Source of the DNA: Salinirubellus litoreus
GTDB taxonomy: Archaea; Halobacteriota; Halobacteria; Halobacteriales; Haloarculaceae
Length of the DNA stretch: 64,000 nt
Reading direction: 5' to 3'
Assembly: GCF_037335815.1 (NCBI RefSeq)
Contig: NZ_CP147841.1
Coordinates: 372,001-436,000 of the forward strand
In this document: in pieces, positions 8,225 through 17,594 of the stretch
Position numbering within the stretch: position 1 is the stretch's first letter
Layout: every line of letters starts with the position of its first letter
The notes under the pieces: generated by a model
Databases searched by the model: none
What the model saw: only the letters and a program-made list of their open reading frames with translations
What the model was told of the DNA's origin: nothing
Program-made: the position numbers and the translations under genes

Positions 8225-9622
8225 CTACAGCCGCGAGAGGAGCACGTCCGAGTCCTCGATGGCCTCGATCACGTACTCCATGAACTCGGTCGCCGTGACC
8301 CCGTCGATCAGCCGGTGGTCGTAGGACAGCGTGAGCGGGAGGACCTTCCGGACCTCCATCTCGGTGTCGCTCACCGCCACCGGCTCGTTCTGGATGCGTC
8401 CGACGCCCATGATGGCGCTCTCGGGGTGCCGGATGATCGGCGTCCCGAAGGTGCCGTGCTCGGAGTGACTCCCCGTGTTCGTGATGGTGAACGTCCCGCC
8501 CCGGAGTTCGCTCACCTCGACGTCACGCTCGCGGGTCCGCTCGACCAGGTCCGCGAGCTCGGTACCGAGTTCCTCGAGGGACTTCTCGTCGACGTTCTCG
8601 ACTACCGGGACCATCAGCCCCTCCCCGGTGTGTGTGGCGACGCCGAGGTTGTAGTAGCGCTTCTCGACGATCTCCTCCGATTCGTCGTCGATGCTGGCGT
8701 TGAGCAACGGGAACTCCTCCAGGGCGGGGACGACCGCCTTCATCACGAGCGCGGTGTAGGTGATACGGGCGTCGAGCTTCTCGTCGAGGCGCTCCTTCAG
8801 CGCGACGAGGTCGCGTGCGTCCGCCTCGTACCCCGAGGTGACGTGCGGGATCGTCTGTTTGGAACGGACCATGTTCTCCGCGACGGTCTTGCGGAGTCCC
8901 CGCAGCGGCCGACGGACGACCTCGCCGGACTCGTCGATCTCGACGGTTTCGGCGCTCGCTCCGGTCGAGGCTGCCGTCGATCCGGCACTGCTGGTGGCCG
9001 CGCTCTCCTCCGTCGCGGCGGATTTCGCCTCCGCCGCCGACCCGCGCTCCGCGTAGGCGTCGACGTCCTCGCGGAGCACCCGCCCGCCGGGGCCGCTCCC
9101 CTCGATAGCGGTGAGATCTACCCCCTTCTCGCGGGCGTACCGGCGGGTGCTCGGGGCGGCGAACGCCCGCTCGCCGTCGGTCGAGCCGTTCTCGGCCGAC
9201 TCGTCGGCCTCGGGGGTGACCCGCGTGACGGCCGACCGGGCCTCGCCGTCCGCCTCGTCAACCCCGTCGCCGCCGGGAGCCGCCGATCCGGATTCGCCCA
9301 CGTTCGCGGGTTCGGACTCGGGTTCGGCTTGGCCGTCGTCGGTCGCCGCGCCCGCCCCGCGGGGCGGGTCGTCGGTCTCGAACACGGCGATGATCTCGCC
9401 GACCCGGACGACGTCGCCCGGCTCGGCCCGGAGCTCGACGACCAGCCCCGGACAGGGGATCGGTATCTCGACGAGGGCCTTGTCGGTCTCGACCTCGCAC
9501 AGCGGGCCGTCGTCGTCCACCTCCTGTCCTTTCTCGACGAACCACTCGTCGATCTCCGCCTCGGTCAACCCCTCGCCGGGGTCCGGCAGGGGAAACTCGT
9601 AGCGCTGTCGCTCAGAACTCAT
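8225..9622 (-). CDS. 2-oxoacid dehydrogenase E2, dihydrolipoamide acyltransferase
   Basis: 465 residues with the full E2 layout. A single lipoyl domain occupies residues 1-85, with the lipoylated Lys in ETDKALVEI. An acidic Ala/Ser-rich linker follows, then the peripheral subunit-binding domain (STRRYAREKGVDL ... GPGGRVLREDV, about 150-190), a second flexible linker, and the catalytic domain from about 240 with the active-site DHRLIDG near the C-terminus. It transfers the acyl group from E1 to CoA. It overlaps the end of the E1 beta gene by 11 bases, making an operon E1 alpha - E1 beta - E2 (11755 to 8225). The E3 dihydrolipoamide dehydrogenase must be encoded elsewhere. Confidence 0.93.
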   Translation of the reverse strand: MSSERQRYEFPLPDPGEGLTEAEIDEWFVEKGQEVDDDGPLCEVETDKALVEIPIPCPGLVVELRAEPGDVVRVGEIIAVFETDDPPRGAGAATDDGQAEPESEPANVGESGSAAPGGDGVDEADGEARSAVTRVTPEADESAENGSTDGERAFAAPSTRRYAREKGVDLTAIEGSGPGGRVLREDVDAYAERGSAAEAKSAATEESAATSSAGSTAASTGASAETVEIDESGEVVRRPLRGLRKTVAENMVRSKQTIPHVTSGYEADARDLVALKERLDEKLDARITYTALVMKAVVPALEEFPLLNASIDDESEEIVEKRYYNLGVATHTGEGLMVPVVENVDEKSLEELGTELADLVERTRERDVEVSELRGGTFTITNTGSHSEHGTFGTPIIRHPESAIMGVGRIQNEPVAVSDTEMEVRKVLPLTLSYDHRLIDGVTATEFMEYVIEAIEDSDVLLSRL

Positions 9623-10622
9623 AGTCCATCACCGCCTCTATCGCGTACTGCGCCCGATCGGGGTCGGGCAGGTAGTCGTCCTCGATCACGTTCTTCGGGA
9701 AGTGCACGTCGTAGCCGGTCGCCCGCCGGATGGGTGCGTGGAGCCGGTCGAACGCGTACTCGTTCACCAGCGCCGCGATCTCGGCCCCGAGCCCGAGCGT
9801 CCGCCGGGCCTCGTGGAACACCACGCACCGGCCGGTCTTCTTCACCGATTCGAGCACCGTCTCGACGTCGAGCGGTGCCAGCGTCCGGAGGTCGATCACC
9901 TCCACGTCGGCGTCCACTCGGTCCGCGGCGGTCTCCGCGTGGCGGACCATCGCCCCCCACGAGACGACCGTCACGTCCTCGCCCTCGCGGGCGATTCGCG
10001 CCTCGTCCAGCGGGAGGGTGTACTCCTCCTCGGGGACGGGTTCGCGGTGGGTCCGGTAGAGCTTCTTGTGCTCCATGAACACCACGGGGTCGTCGTGGCG
10101 GATGCTCGCCGCCAGGAGCCCCTTCGCCTCGGCGGGGCCGCTCGGGTAGACCACGCGAACGCCGGGCGTGTGGACGAGGAACGACTCCGTGGACTCGGAG
10201 TGGTACTCGCTGGCCTTCACACCGCCCCCACAGACCATCCGTATCGTCAGGGGGACGTCGAAACCCCCGCCCGAGCGCTCGTGCATCTTCACGAACGTGT
10301 ACATGAACTGGCCGAAGGCGGGGTAGAAGAACCCCATGAACTGTATCTCGGGGACGACGCGCTCGCCGCGCATCGCCATCCCCACCGCGGTCCCCAGAAT
10401 AGCGTTCTCCGAGAGCGGCGTGTCGATGACGCGGTCCTCGCCGAACTCCTCGACGAGACCGTCGGTGGTCCGGTAGACGCCGCCGATGGGGCCGATGTCG
10501 TAGCCCATCAGCCGCACCGAGTCGTCGTTGCGCATCTCCTGACCGAGCGTCCGGTTGATGGTCTCGACCAGGTTGCGCTCGGTGGCCTCGTCCGCGTCGC
10601 CGGCCACCTCCGGGTCGCTCAC
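9612..10622 (-). CDS. 2-oxoacid dehydrogenase E1 beta subunit (first E1 pair)
   Basis: 336 residues beginning with GTG at 10622, which overlaps the TGA of E1 alpha in a GTGA arrangement. Family features: MGYDIGPIGGVYRTTDGLVE, PEIQFMGFFYPAFGQ, VVSWGAMV and EVIDLRTLAPLD in the C-terminal transketolase domain. It is a paralogue of the protein at 3934-4968 but clearly diverged. It forms the E1 heterotetramer with the product of 10619-11755 and passes acyl groups to the E2 encoded directly downstream. Confidence 0.92.
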   Translation of the reverse strand: MSDPEVAGDADEATERNLVETINRTLGQEMRNDDSVRLMGYDIGPIGGVYRTTDGLVEEFGEDRVIDTPLSENAILGTAVGMAMRGERVVPEIQFMGFFYPAFGQFMYTFVKMHERSGGGFDVPLTIRMVCGGGVKASEYHSESTESFLVHTPGVRVVYPSGPAEAKGLLAASIRHDDPVVFMEHKKLYRTHREPVPEEEYTLPLDEARIAREGEDVTVVSWGAMVRHAETAADRVDADVEVIDLRTLAPLDVETVLESVKKTGRCVVFHEARRTLGLGAEIAALVNEYAFDRLHAPIRRATGYDVHFPKNVIEDDYLPDPDRAQYAIEAVMDYEF

Positions 10623-11755
10623 TGGAACCCCTCCCCCGTCCAGTCGGTGAACGGGTTCTCGCCGTCGAGTTCGCGCCGGAGTTCCGCACGCTGGTGGCGC
10701 TCGTTCCAGGACTCCCCGCGGAGGTGGTTCGAGAACATCTCCTCGGGCTCCGAATCGGGGACCGACCGGGCCGAGGCGACGGCCGCGTCGATCATCTCGT
10801 CGAGTTCCTCCTCCATCTCCGCGACGTCGGCGTCGTCGATGACCTCCTCCGAGCGGAGGTAGGTCTCGAAGCGGTCGATCGGGTCGCGGTCGAGCCAGTA
10901 CTCGCGCTGCTCCTCGTCGCGGTAGACGCTCGGCTCGTCGGCGGTGTTGTGCTCGACGATGCGGTACGTGACACACTCGATGAACGTCGGCCCCTCGCCG
11001 GCGCGGGCGCGGTCGACCGCCCGCTTGCAGGCGTCGTAGACGGCGAAGATGTCGTTGCCGTCGACCCGTTCGTTCGGGATGCCGTAGGCGTCGCCCTTCT
11101 GGGCGAACGTCTCGCTCGCGGTCTGTCGGTGCGCGGGGACCGAGATGGCCCACTGGTTGTTCTGACAGACGAACACCGCTGGAACGTCGAAGACGCCGGC
11201 GAAGTTGAGCGCCTCGTGGAAGTCGCCCTCGCTCGTCGAGCCGTCGCCGACGAACGTCAGCGACACCGTGTCGCGGTCGTTGAGCTTGTCGGCCAGCGCC
11301 GAACCCACCGTATTGGGAAGGTTCGCCCCCAGCGGGACGTAGACCGGCGAGAAGTTCACCGCGGGCTCCTCGCCCTCCTCGACCGGGAGGTGTTCGTCGA
11401 TCGTCTCGGGTTCGAGCCCCATCGAACTGGCGAGCGAGCGGTCCATCCGCGCGCCCCAGTAGAACAGCCCGGGCGTCTGTCGGTAGAGCGGGAAGCACCA
11501 GTCGCCGGGCGAGAGCGCCGCGCACGCGCCCAGCGGGGTCGCCTCCTCGCCGCGCGAGCGCGAGATGATGCTCACCTCGCCGCTGCGCTGGAGCCGGAGC
11601 GCCCGGTCCTCGTACTTTCGGGTCTGCTTCATCGTCCAGTAGAGCGCCCGGAGCTCGTCCTCCCCGAGGTCCGGCGGCTCTCCGACGAGGCTCCCGTCGG
11701 GTGCCAGCACCCGATGGAAGTCCTCCGACACTCCCTCTTCGGACCAGAGTACCAT
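10619..11755 (-). CDS. 2-oxoacid dehydrogenase E1 alpha subunit (first E1 pair)
   Basis: 378 residues from ATG 11755, chosen because a TATA-like box at 11781-11790 lies about 30 bases upstream. The thiamine-diphosphate motif is present (GDGSTSEGD ... CQNNQWAIS). The usual loop HSTSDDPSxYR is replaced by RIVEHNTADEPSVYR, so both serines of the classical phosphorylation loop are changed and its shape may differ from that of the paralogue at 4965. This hints at a different 2-oxoacid substrate, but that is inference. It is the first gene of the E1 alpha - E1 beta - E2 operon. Confidence 0.92.
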   Translation of the reverse strand: MVLWSEEGVSEDFHRVLAPDGSLVGEPPDLGEDELRALYWTMKQTRKYEDRALRLQRSGEVSIISRSRGEEATPLGACAALSPGDWCFPLYRQTPGLFYWGARMDRSLASSMGLEPETIDEHLPVEEGEEPAVNFSPVYVPLGANLPNTVGSALADKLNDRDTVSLTFVGDGSTSEGDFHEALNFAGVFDVPAVFVCQNNQWAISVPAHRQTASETFAQKGDAYGIPNERVDGNDIFAVYDACKRAVDRARAGEGPTFIECVTYRIVEHNTADEPSVYRDEEQREYWLDRDPIDRFETYLRSEEVIDDADVAEMEEELDEMIDAAVASARSVPDSEPEEMFSNHLRGESWNERHQRAELRRELDGENPFTDWTGEGFQ

Positions 11756-12085
11756 ATCACAGGCCCACGAGAGGGGGTGACTTAATGATACGCCAGCGGC
11801 GCAGTCGCCCGCTTTCGCCCACTGCTCCGACCGACGCCGGCTCCGGACGATCACCGTTCGAGCGGACTCACGCTTCCCACCGGAACGCCGCCGGCCGACG
11901 CCGTTCCCCAAGGGTATTTGGGTGACGGCGGCCTCGCGTCGGGTAATGGTATCGAGGAACGCGCAGGGACCGGACCCGGGGTCCGGACGGACGCACGACG
12001 GTGACGGAGGGTGTGAGCAGGGCTCGCCAGTGAGAGACGGCCCCGGGAGGCGACTCCCGACCCGCGAGAATCCGGGCGTGATCCG
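11756..12085. promoter_or_regulatory. Divergent intergenic region between the E1/E2 operon and the lactate-type operon
   Basis: 330 bases without a convincing gene. On the minus strand TATCATTAAG (11781-11790) is placed correctly for the E1 alpha gene. A dyad with 8-bp arms CCGGACCC / GGGTCCGG around a single G (11970-11986) lies about 100 bases before the plus-strand LutC-like gene, and a small CCCAA/TTGGG repeat lies near 11908-11923. These may be operators or transcript structures. Confidence 0.45.
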
Positions 12086-12646
12086 GTGATGTCGGGGCTG
12101 GTCGAGACCTTCGAGGCGTCGCTCGACGACCTCGACGTGACCCGGACGCGGACCGACCCCGACGGGCTCGACGACGCCCTCCGGGACGCGGTGGTCGAAC
12201 CGGTCGTCGGCGCGCCGCTCCCGTTCGAGGAGCAGGGACTCTCGCTCCCCGACTGGGTCCCGGTCCACCCGACGGCCGACGAGCTGAACGAGGCCCGGAC
12301 GGGCGTCACCGGGGCCGGCGGAGGCATCGCCGAGTACGGGACGCTCATCGTCCAGTCCCGGCCGGGCGGGGACGAACCGGTGAGCCTCTACCCCGAGCGA
12401 CACGTCGCCGTCGTCCGCGCTACCGATCTGGTCCCCGGCGTCACCGAGGCGCTCGAGTTCCTGGGCGAGGAGTTCGCCACGGGGCGCGACTCGGCCGTGT
12501 TCGCCACCGGGATGAGCGCCACGGGCGACATGGGCGAGCTGGTCCGGGGGGTCCACGGCCCCCGGGAGGTCCACGTCGTCGTCGTCGAGACCGACTCCGA
12601 GTCCGGCGTCGGGAACCGAGCGGAGACCGAGGAGGTGGAGTCGTGA
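12086..12646 (+). CDS. LUD-domain protein, LutC-like
   Basis: 186 residues (GTG 12086 or the adjacent ATG 12089). It fits the LUD/LutC family: PTADELNEARTGVTGAGGGI, EYGTLIVQS, then ATGMSATGDMGELVRGVHGP near the C-terminus, the usual end of the fold. LutC proteins work with the iron-sulfur proteins LutA and LutB in L-lactate oxidation to pyruvate. The stop overlaps the GTG of the next gene (GTGA at 12643-12646), giving a two-gene operon. Confidence 0.88.
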   Translation: MMSGLVETFEASLDDLDVTRTRTDPDGLDDALRDAVVEPVVGAPLPFEEQGLSLPDWVPVHPTADELNEARTGVTGAGGGIAEYGTLIVQSRPGGDEPVSLYPERHVAVVRATDLVPGVTEALEFLGEEFATGRDSAVFATGMSATGDMGELVRGVHGPREVHVVVVETDSESGVGNRAETEEVES

Positions 12647-14862
12647 GCCGTTCGACCAGGCGGAAGGCCGCCGAGATCCGTCACCTCATGGAGACCGAGG
12701 GCGACGCGATGTACCACAACACGCGCGTCCTCAACGAGGGTCGCTACGAGGGGATCGAGGCGTTCGACGAGTACGAGGATCTCCGCGCCGAGGCCCGCTC
12801 GATAAAGGAGGCGGCCATCGCCGACCTCCCGAACCTGATCGAGCAGGTCAGGGAGAGCGTCGAGGCCAACGGCGGGAACGTCTACCTCGCCGAGGACGCC
12901 GCGGACGCCAACGCCTACATCGAGGAGGTGTGCGAGGGCCGGGACGCGGAGTCGGTCGTGAAGTCCAAATCGATGACGACCGAAGAGATCGAACTCAACG
13001 GCCACCTCGAATCCCTGGGTATCGACGTCTACGAGACGGACCTCGGGGAGTTCGTCATCCAGCTGGCCGACGAGGCACCGAGCCACATCGTGGCTCCCGG
13101 CTTTCACAAGTCCCGCGAGGAGATCGCGACCCTGCTCAACGAGACGTACGACCTCGAGGACCCCCTGGAGACCTCCCAGGAGATGACGTGGTTCGTCCGC
13201 GACGTCCTCGGCGAGCACATCCGTGACGCGGACGTCGGCGTGACGGGGGCGAACTTCGTCCTCGCCGAGTCGGGTACCGTGACGCTCGTCACGAACGAGG
13301 GGAACGCCCGGAAGACGGCGGTCACGCCGGACACCCACGTCGCCGTCGCGGGCGTCGAGAAGCTCATCCCCTCCACGGAGGAGCTCTCGCCGTTCGTCGA
13401 ACTCATCGCCCGGGCGGCCACCGGCCAGTCGATCGCCCAGTACGTCACGATGCTCTCGCCGCCCACCGATTCCCCGACGCTCGACTTCGACGCGCCCGAC
13501 GAGCCGATCGAGGGCGGGAGCGAGGACCGCGAGTTCCACCTCGTCCTGCTGGACAACGGCCGGACGGCGATGCGCGAGGACGACGAGCTGCGCGAGACGC
13601 TCTACTGCATCCGGTGTGGGGCCTGCTCGAACTCGTGTGCCAACTTCCAGCACGTCGGCGGCCACGGCTTCGGCGGCGAGACCTACTCCGGAGGTATCGG
13701 GACGGGGTGGGAGGCGGGCGTCCACGGCCTCGACTCCGCGGCGGAGTTCAACGACCTCTGCACCGGGTGTTCGCGCTGCGTGAACGCTTGCCCGGTGAAG
13801 ATCGACATCCCCTGGATCAACACGGTCGTCCGCGAGCGGGTGAAACGGGGGACCGACCCCGACACGTTCGACCACCTGGTCGACGGTCTCACCCCCGACC
13901 AGGAGGAACCGGGATTCGACCTGCGCAACCGGTTCTTCGGAAACTTCGAGACCGCCGCCAAGGCGGGGAGCGCGCTCGCGCCCCTCTCGAACTGGGTGGC
14001 GAACTCGGGACCCGTGCGCGGGGCGATGGACCGCTGGCTCGGCATCGACCGCCGTCGCGACCTCCCCGAGTTCCGGCGCGAGACGCTCCGGAAGTGGTTC
14101 GAGGACCGCGAGGGCCCGACCCGCACCCGGGCGGGGACGGGCGTCGACCGCGAGGTCGTCCTCTACCCGGACGTCTACACGAACCACGTCCAGGTCGAGC
14201 GCGGGAAGGCTGCGGTCCGGGTCCTCGAAGCCCTGGGGGTCGACGTGCGGATCCCCGACGTGGGCGAGAGCGGACGAGCGCCGCTCTCACAGGGGATGGT
14301 CTCGACCGCGGAGCGATCCGCGAGGGACGCCTACGCCGCGCTCTCCGGGCACCTCTACGCCGGGCGGGACGTCGTCGTGGTCGAGCCGTCCGACCTCGCC
14401 ATGTTCCGCCGAGAGTACGAGAAGTTCCTCTCCGACGGGTCGTACGAGCGGCTCGCGGCGAACAGCTACGAGGTGATGGAGTACGTCTACGGCCTGCTGG
14501 AGAACGGGGCCGACGCCGACGCGCTCGCCGCGGGCGACGGCGAGCGGCTCGCCTACCACAGCCACTGCCAGCAGCGGACCCTCGGGCTCGAGACCTACAC
14601 CGAGGCCGTGCTGGAGGGCCTCGACTACGACGTCACCACCTCTGACGCCGAGTGCTGCGGGATGGCCGGCTCGTTCGGCTACAAGTCCGAGTACTACGAG
14701 CTCTCGGCGAGCGTCGGCGAGTCGCTCCTCGCGGAGTTCGACACCCAGGGGCGGTGGGTCGTCGCCAGCGGGACCTCCTGTCTCGAACAGCTGGAGGGCC
14801 TGCTCGACCGCCCGACGGCACACCCGATCCAGGTCGTCGATCCCGTCCGGACGGGGCCGTAG
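12643..14862 (+). CDS. LutB-like iron-sulfur protein fused to a LutA/CCG-type domain
   Basis: 739 residues. An N-terminal LUD domain (about 60-320) resembles LutB/LldF. It is followed by two 4Fe-4S motifs, CIRCGACSNSC (near 323) and CTGCSRCVNACPVKI (near 374). The C-terminal 240 residues resemble the CCG domains of LutA/GlpC-type subunits: the second CCG motif is intact (AECCGMAGSFGYK), but the first lacks its cysteines (YPDVYTNH and GESGRAPLS where Cys is usual). So LutA- and LutB-like functions lie on one chain. L-lactate or a related hydroxyacid is the likely substrate; no flavin dehydrogenase subunit is nearby. Confidence 0.88.
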   Translation: MSRSTRRKAAEIRHLMETEGDAMYHNTRVLNEGRYEGIEAFDEYEDLRAEARSIKEAAIADLPNLIEQVRESVEANGGNVYLAEDAADANAYIEEVCEGRDAESVVKSKSMTTEEIELNGHLESLGIDVYETDLGEFVIQLADEAPSHIVAPGFHKSREEIATLLNETYDLEDPLETSQEMTWFVRDVLGEHIRDADVGVTGANFVLAESGTVTLVTNEGNARKTAVTPDTHVAVAGVEKLIPSTEELSPFVELIARAATGQSIAQYVTMLSPPTDSPTLDFDAPDEPIEGGSEDREFHLVLLDNGRTAMREDDELRETLYCIRCGACSNSCANFQHVGGHGFGGETYSGGIGTGWEAGVHGLDSAAEFNDLCTGCSRCVNACPVKIDIPWINTVVRERVKRGTDPDTFDHLVDGLTPDQEEPGFDLRNRFFGNFETAAKAGSALAPLSNWVANSGPVRGAMDRWLGIDRRRDLPEFRRETLRKWFEDREGPTRTRAGTGVDREVVLYPDVYTNHVQVERGKAAVRVLEALGVDVRIPDVGESGRAPLSQGMVSTAERSARDAYAALSGHLYAGRDVVVVEPSDLAMFRREYEKFLSDGSYERLAANSYEVMEYVYGLLENGADADALAAGDGERLAYHSHCQQRTLGLETYTEAVLEGLDYDVTTSDAECCGMAGSFGYKSEYYELSASVGESLLAEFDTQGRWVVASGTSCLEQLEGLLDRPTAHPIQVVDPVRTGP

Positions 14863-14979
14863 GGTAGTCCGTGCCCCGGCCCGCGACCCCCACGCGGGGT
14901 TCGGGCTCACGCGCGTCTCGCCGAGCCGGAACCGGGGCGACCCCAAAGCGACATACCGGCCCGGGGAGAGGGGGCAGTC

Positions 14980-15741
14980 ATGACCGAACTCGACGGCGAG
15001 GTGATCGTGGTGACGGGCGCGAACCGCGGGCTGGGCCGGGAGATGAGCCTGCGGTTCGCCCGGGAGGGCGCTCGGGTGGTGCTGGTCGGCCGCACGGAGT
15101 CCGAACTCGAAGCGGTGGCCGACGAGGCCGAGGAGGAGGCGGGGACGGGCGAAAGCGGGGGCGAGACGCTGGTCGTGCCCGCCGACGTGACCGAAAGTGC
15201 CGAGGTCGAGGGGGTCGTCGAATCGACGCTCGACGCCTTCGGTCGGCTCGACACGCTGGTGAACAACGCCGGGATCGGGCTGCTGAGCATCGAGGACGGC
15301 GGCCGGCCGACCCACGAGGTGCCCGAGGAGCGGTGGCGAGAGATCCTCGACGTGAACCTCACGGGCGTCTTCCTCTGCTCGCGGGCGGCCCTGCCGGCGA
15401 TGCTCGACGCGGGTCGCGGGAACGTGATCAACATCTCCTCGGGACTCGGTCGGTACGCGGCACCGGGCTACGCCCCCTACAACGCCTCGAAGCACGGCCT
15501 CGAGGGGCTGACGAAGACGATGGCACTGGACTACGAGGACGAGGGCGTCAACGTGAACGCGCTCGACCCGGGCGGGCGCGTGGACACCGCGTTCTGGGAC
15601 CACCTCCCGGACGAGGAGCGGGCGGAGATCCTCCAGCCCGACGTGATGAACGACGCCGCGGTCGTGCTCGCCGCGCAGGGTCCGGGGGGCGTGACGGGCG
15701 AGTCGATGAACGCCGCGGACTGGGAGGAACGGCTGGGTTGA
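14980..15741 (+). CDS. Short-chain dehydrogenase/reductase (3-oxoacyl reductase-like)
   Basis: 253 residues. Motifs: TGANRGLGREM (cofactor), LVNNAGIG, catalytic Ser in INISSGLG and YNASK near residue 167. VGRTES after the second strand suggests NADP preference. An acidic insertion at about 50-60 (EEEAGTGESGGE) is typical of halophilic proteins. It is monocistronic, with no neighbour that fixes a substrate. Confidence 0.88.
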   Translation: MTELDGEVIVVTGANRGLGREMSLRFAREGARVVLVGRTESELEAVADEAEEEAGTGESGGETLVVPADVTESAEVEGVVESTLDAFGRLDTLVNNAGIGLLSIEDGGRPTHEVPEERWREILDVNLTGVFLCSRAALPAMLDAGRGNVINISSGLGRYAAPGYAPYNASKHGLEGLTKTMALDYEDEGVNVNALDPGGRVDTAFWDHLPDEERAEILQPDVMNDAAVVLAAQGPGGVTGESMNAADWEERLG

Positions 15742-15970
15742 ACGGAACGACTCCGCCGAGATCCTCAGCGCCCGACGGATGGCCCCTGCTGCGTACAGAG
15801 CGCGAGTTCAGCAGGTGTCTGCGGGTCTCGATCAGGGGACCTGCGGGGCTGGTTCGACGATCACAACGGTCGGCTCGCCTCGCAGCTGTCTCGAATGGTT
15901 TAGTAGGTGGGACGAAATGCGGAGGTATGAACGCACGACAAACGAGCGGTTCCGGCTTCCAGCCCTCCAG

Positions 15971-17302
15971 ATGGTAAACGTCGCGCTCTCGCTAGCGCAG
16001 GTGGCCGTTGCGCTGGCTCTCGTGGCACTCAACGGCTTCTTCGTCGCTGCGGAGTTCGCCTTCGTACGGATACGGGAGACGTCGGTCGAACAGCTCGCCG
16101 AGGAGGGACGCCCCGGCGCGGGAACGCTCCGAGAAGTAATGGTGAATCTCGACGACTATCTCGCGACGACGCAGCTCGGCATCACCATCGCCTCGCTCGG
16201 GTTGGGGTGGGTCGGCGAACCAGCCGTGGCGTCGCTCATCGAGCCCGTGCTGGCACCGATTCTCCCCGCCGGTCTCATCCATCTGGTCGCCTTCGCGATC
16301 GGGTTCAGTTTCATCACGTTCCTCCACGTCGTCTTCGGTGAACTCGCGCCGAAGACGCTCGCGATCGCCCGGACCGAGCGACTCTCCCTGTTCCTCGCCC
16401 CGCCGATGAAGGTCTTCTATTACGTCCTCTACCCGGGAATCGTCGTCTTCAACGGGGCTGCCAACGCATTCACGCGAGCACTCGGCGTGCCACCCGCTTC
16501 CGAAACGGACGAGACGCTCGGCGAGCGGGAGCTCCTTCGGGTACTGACTCGATCCGGCGAGAAAGGGGACATCGACGTTGCGGAAGTGACGATGATCGAG
16601 CGGGTCTTCGATCTCGACGACATCGTGGTGAGGGAGGTCATGGTTCCACGGCCGGACGTGGTGAGCGTGTCGGCGGACGCCTCGCTCTCCGACCTCCAGG
16701 CCACCGTCCTCGAGGCAGGTCACACGCGCTATCCGGTTCTCGATGCCGACGACGGCGACCAGATAGTCGGCTTCGTCGACGTCAAGGACGTTCTCCGAGC
16801 CGAGGTGGAGGGCGGGGACGCCGAGTCGGTCGGCGACATCGCCCGCGAGATCGTCATCGCCCCCGAGACGATGGCACTGAGCGATCTCCTGAGACAGTTC
16901 AGGGAGGACCAACAGCAAGTGGCCGCAGTTATCGACGAGTGGGGGGCGTTCGAGGGGATCGCAACGGTTGAAGACGTCGTCGAGGCGCTCGTCGGGGACC
17001 TCCGGGACGAGTTCGATGTGGACGAGCGCGAACCCTCGATTCGCCGGCGTGACGATGACGGGTACGACATCGACGGCGGCGTCCCGTTGTCGAAGATCAA
17101 CGATACGATCGGGACGAACTTCACCAGTGAGGAGGTCGAGACGATCGGTGGGCTGGTGCTCGAACGACTCAACCGTGCGCCAGAACGCGGCGACAGCGTC
17201 GAGGTCGACGAGTACGTCGTCGAGGTAACGAGCGTCGAGGGGGCCCGAATTTCGACGGTCCGAGTCCACGAGCGCGGGATGGACGATCCGGTGGTGGACT
17301 GA
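15971..17302 (+). CDS. CNNM/CorC-type membrane protein (DUF21 + CBS pair + CorC_HlyC)
   Basis: 443 residues from ATG 15971, where the first membrane helix begins (MVNVALSLAQVAVALALV). An earlier in-frame ATG at 15917 would add 18 residues. Layout: DUF21 membrane domain (about 1-190, with GFFVAAEFAFV and TQLGITIASLGLGW), two CBS domains (about 205-330, VREVMVPRPDVVSV), and a CorC_HlyC C-terminal domain (about 345-440). Members are linked to Mg2+ or other cation transport. A paralogue lies at 57333-58706. The stop codon at 17300-17302 is the left flank of a hairpin element. Confidence 0.88.
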   Translation: MVNVALSLAQVAVALALVALNGFFVAAEFAFVRIRETSVEQLAEEGRPGAGTLREVMVNLDDYLATTQLGITIASLGLGWVGEPAVASLIEPVLAPILPAGLIHLVAFAIGFSFITFLHVVFGELAPKTLAIARTERLSLFLAPPMKVFYYVLYPGIVVFNGAANAFTRALGVPPASETDETLGERELLRVLTRSGEKGDIDVAEVTMIERVFDLDDIVVREVMVPRPDVVSVSADASLSDLQATVLEAGHTRYPVLDADDGDQIVGFVDVKDVLRAEVEGGDAESVGDIAREIVIAPETMALSDLLRQFREDQQQVAAVIDEWGAFEGIATVEDVVEALVGDLRDEFDVDEREPSIRRRDDDGYDIDGGVPLSKINDTIGTNFTSEEVETIGGLVLERLNRAPERGDSVEVDEYVVEVTSVEGARISTVRVHERGMDDPVVD

Positions 17303-17382
17303 TACGGTCGTGCGTAACGATTTACCGGTGATCGTCCAGGCGGGTTCGGTGATCACCGGTAAAAGACTACGCACGACCGTAT
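17302..17382 (+). repeat. Hairpin element A (81 bp, 15-bp perfect terminal inverted repeats)
   Basis: Arms ATACGGTCGTGCGTA (17302-17316) and its exact complement (17368-17382). Inside them lie the unpaired tetramers ACGA (17317-17320) and AGAC (17364-17367). An inner perfect 13-bp stem follows, TTTACCGGTGATC (17321-17333) with GATCACCGGTAAA (17351-17363), and a 17-nt loop. It is flanked by TGA direct repeats, of which the left one is the stop codon of the CNNM-type gene. The same design recurs at 19009, 32304 and 34598. Confidence 0.9.
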
Positions 17383-17594
17383 GAGTGGGAGTGCGGAGCT
17401 GCCGGGTGGGGTCCGCTTGAGTTCTCTCCGTCGTCGGACTGGTGTTTCGCGAGGGTTCGACTCGAAGTCGCTCGCACCCGAAGCCACAATCGACGAGTCC
17501 TGTTTCCAGCGGCAGAACGCCGTCTGCCGGGATATGTAGTGGACTCGGTGCCGGATACGCGCCCCCTGTTCAGCACGATACCCGAAACCCGTCA

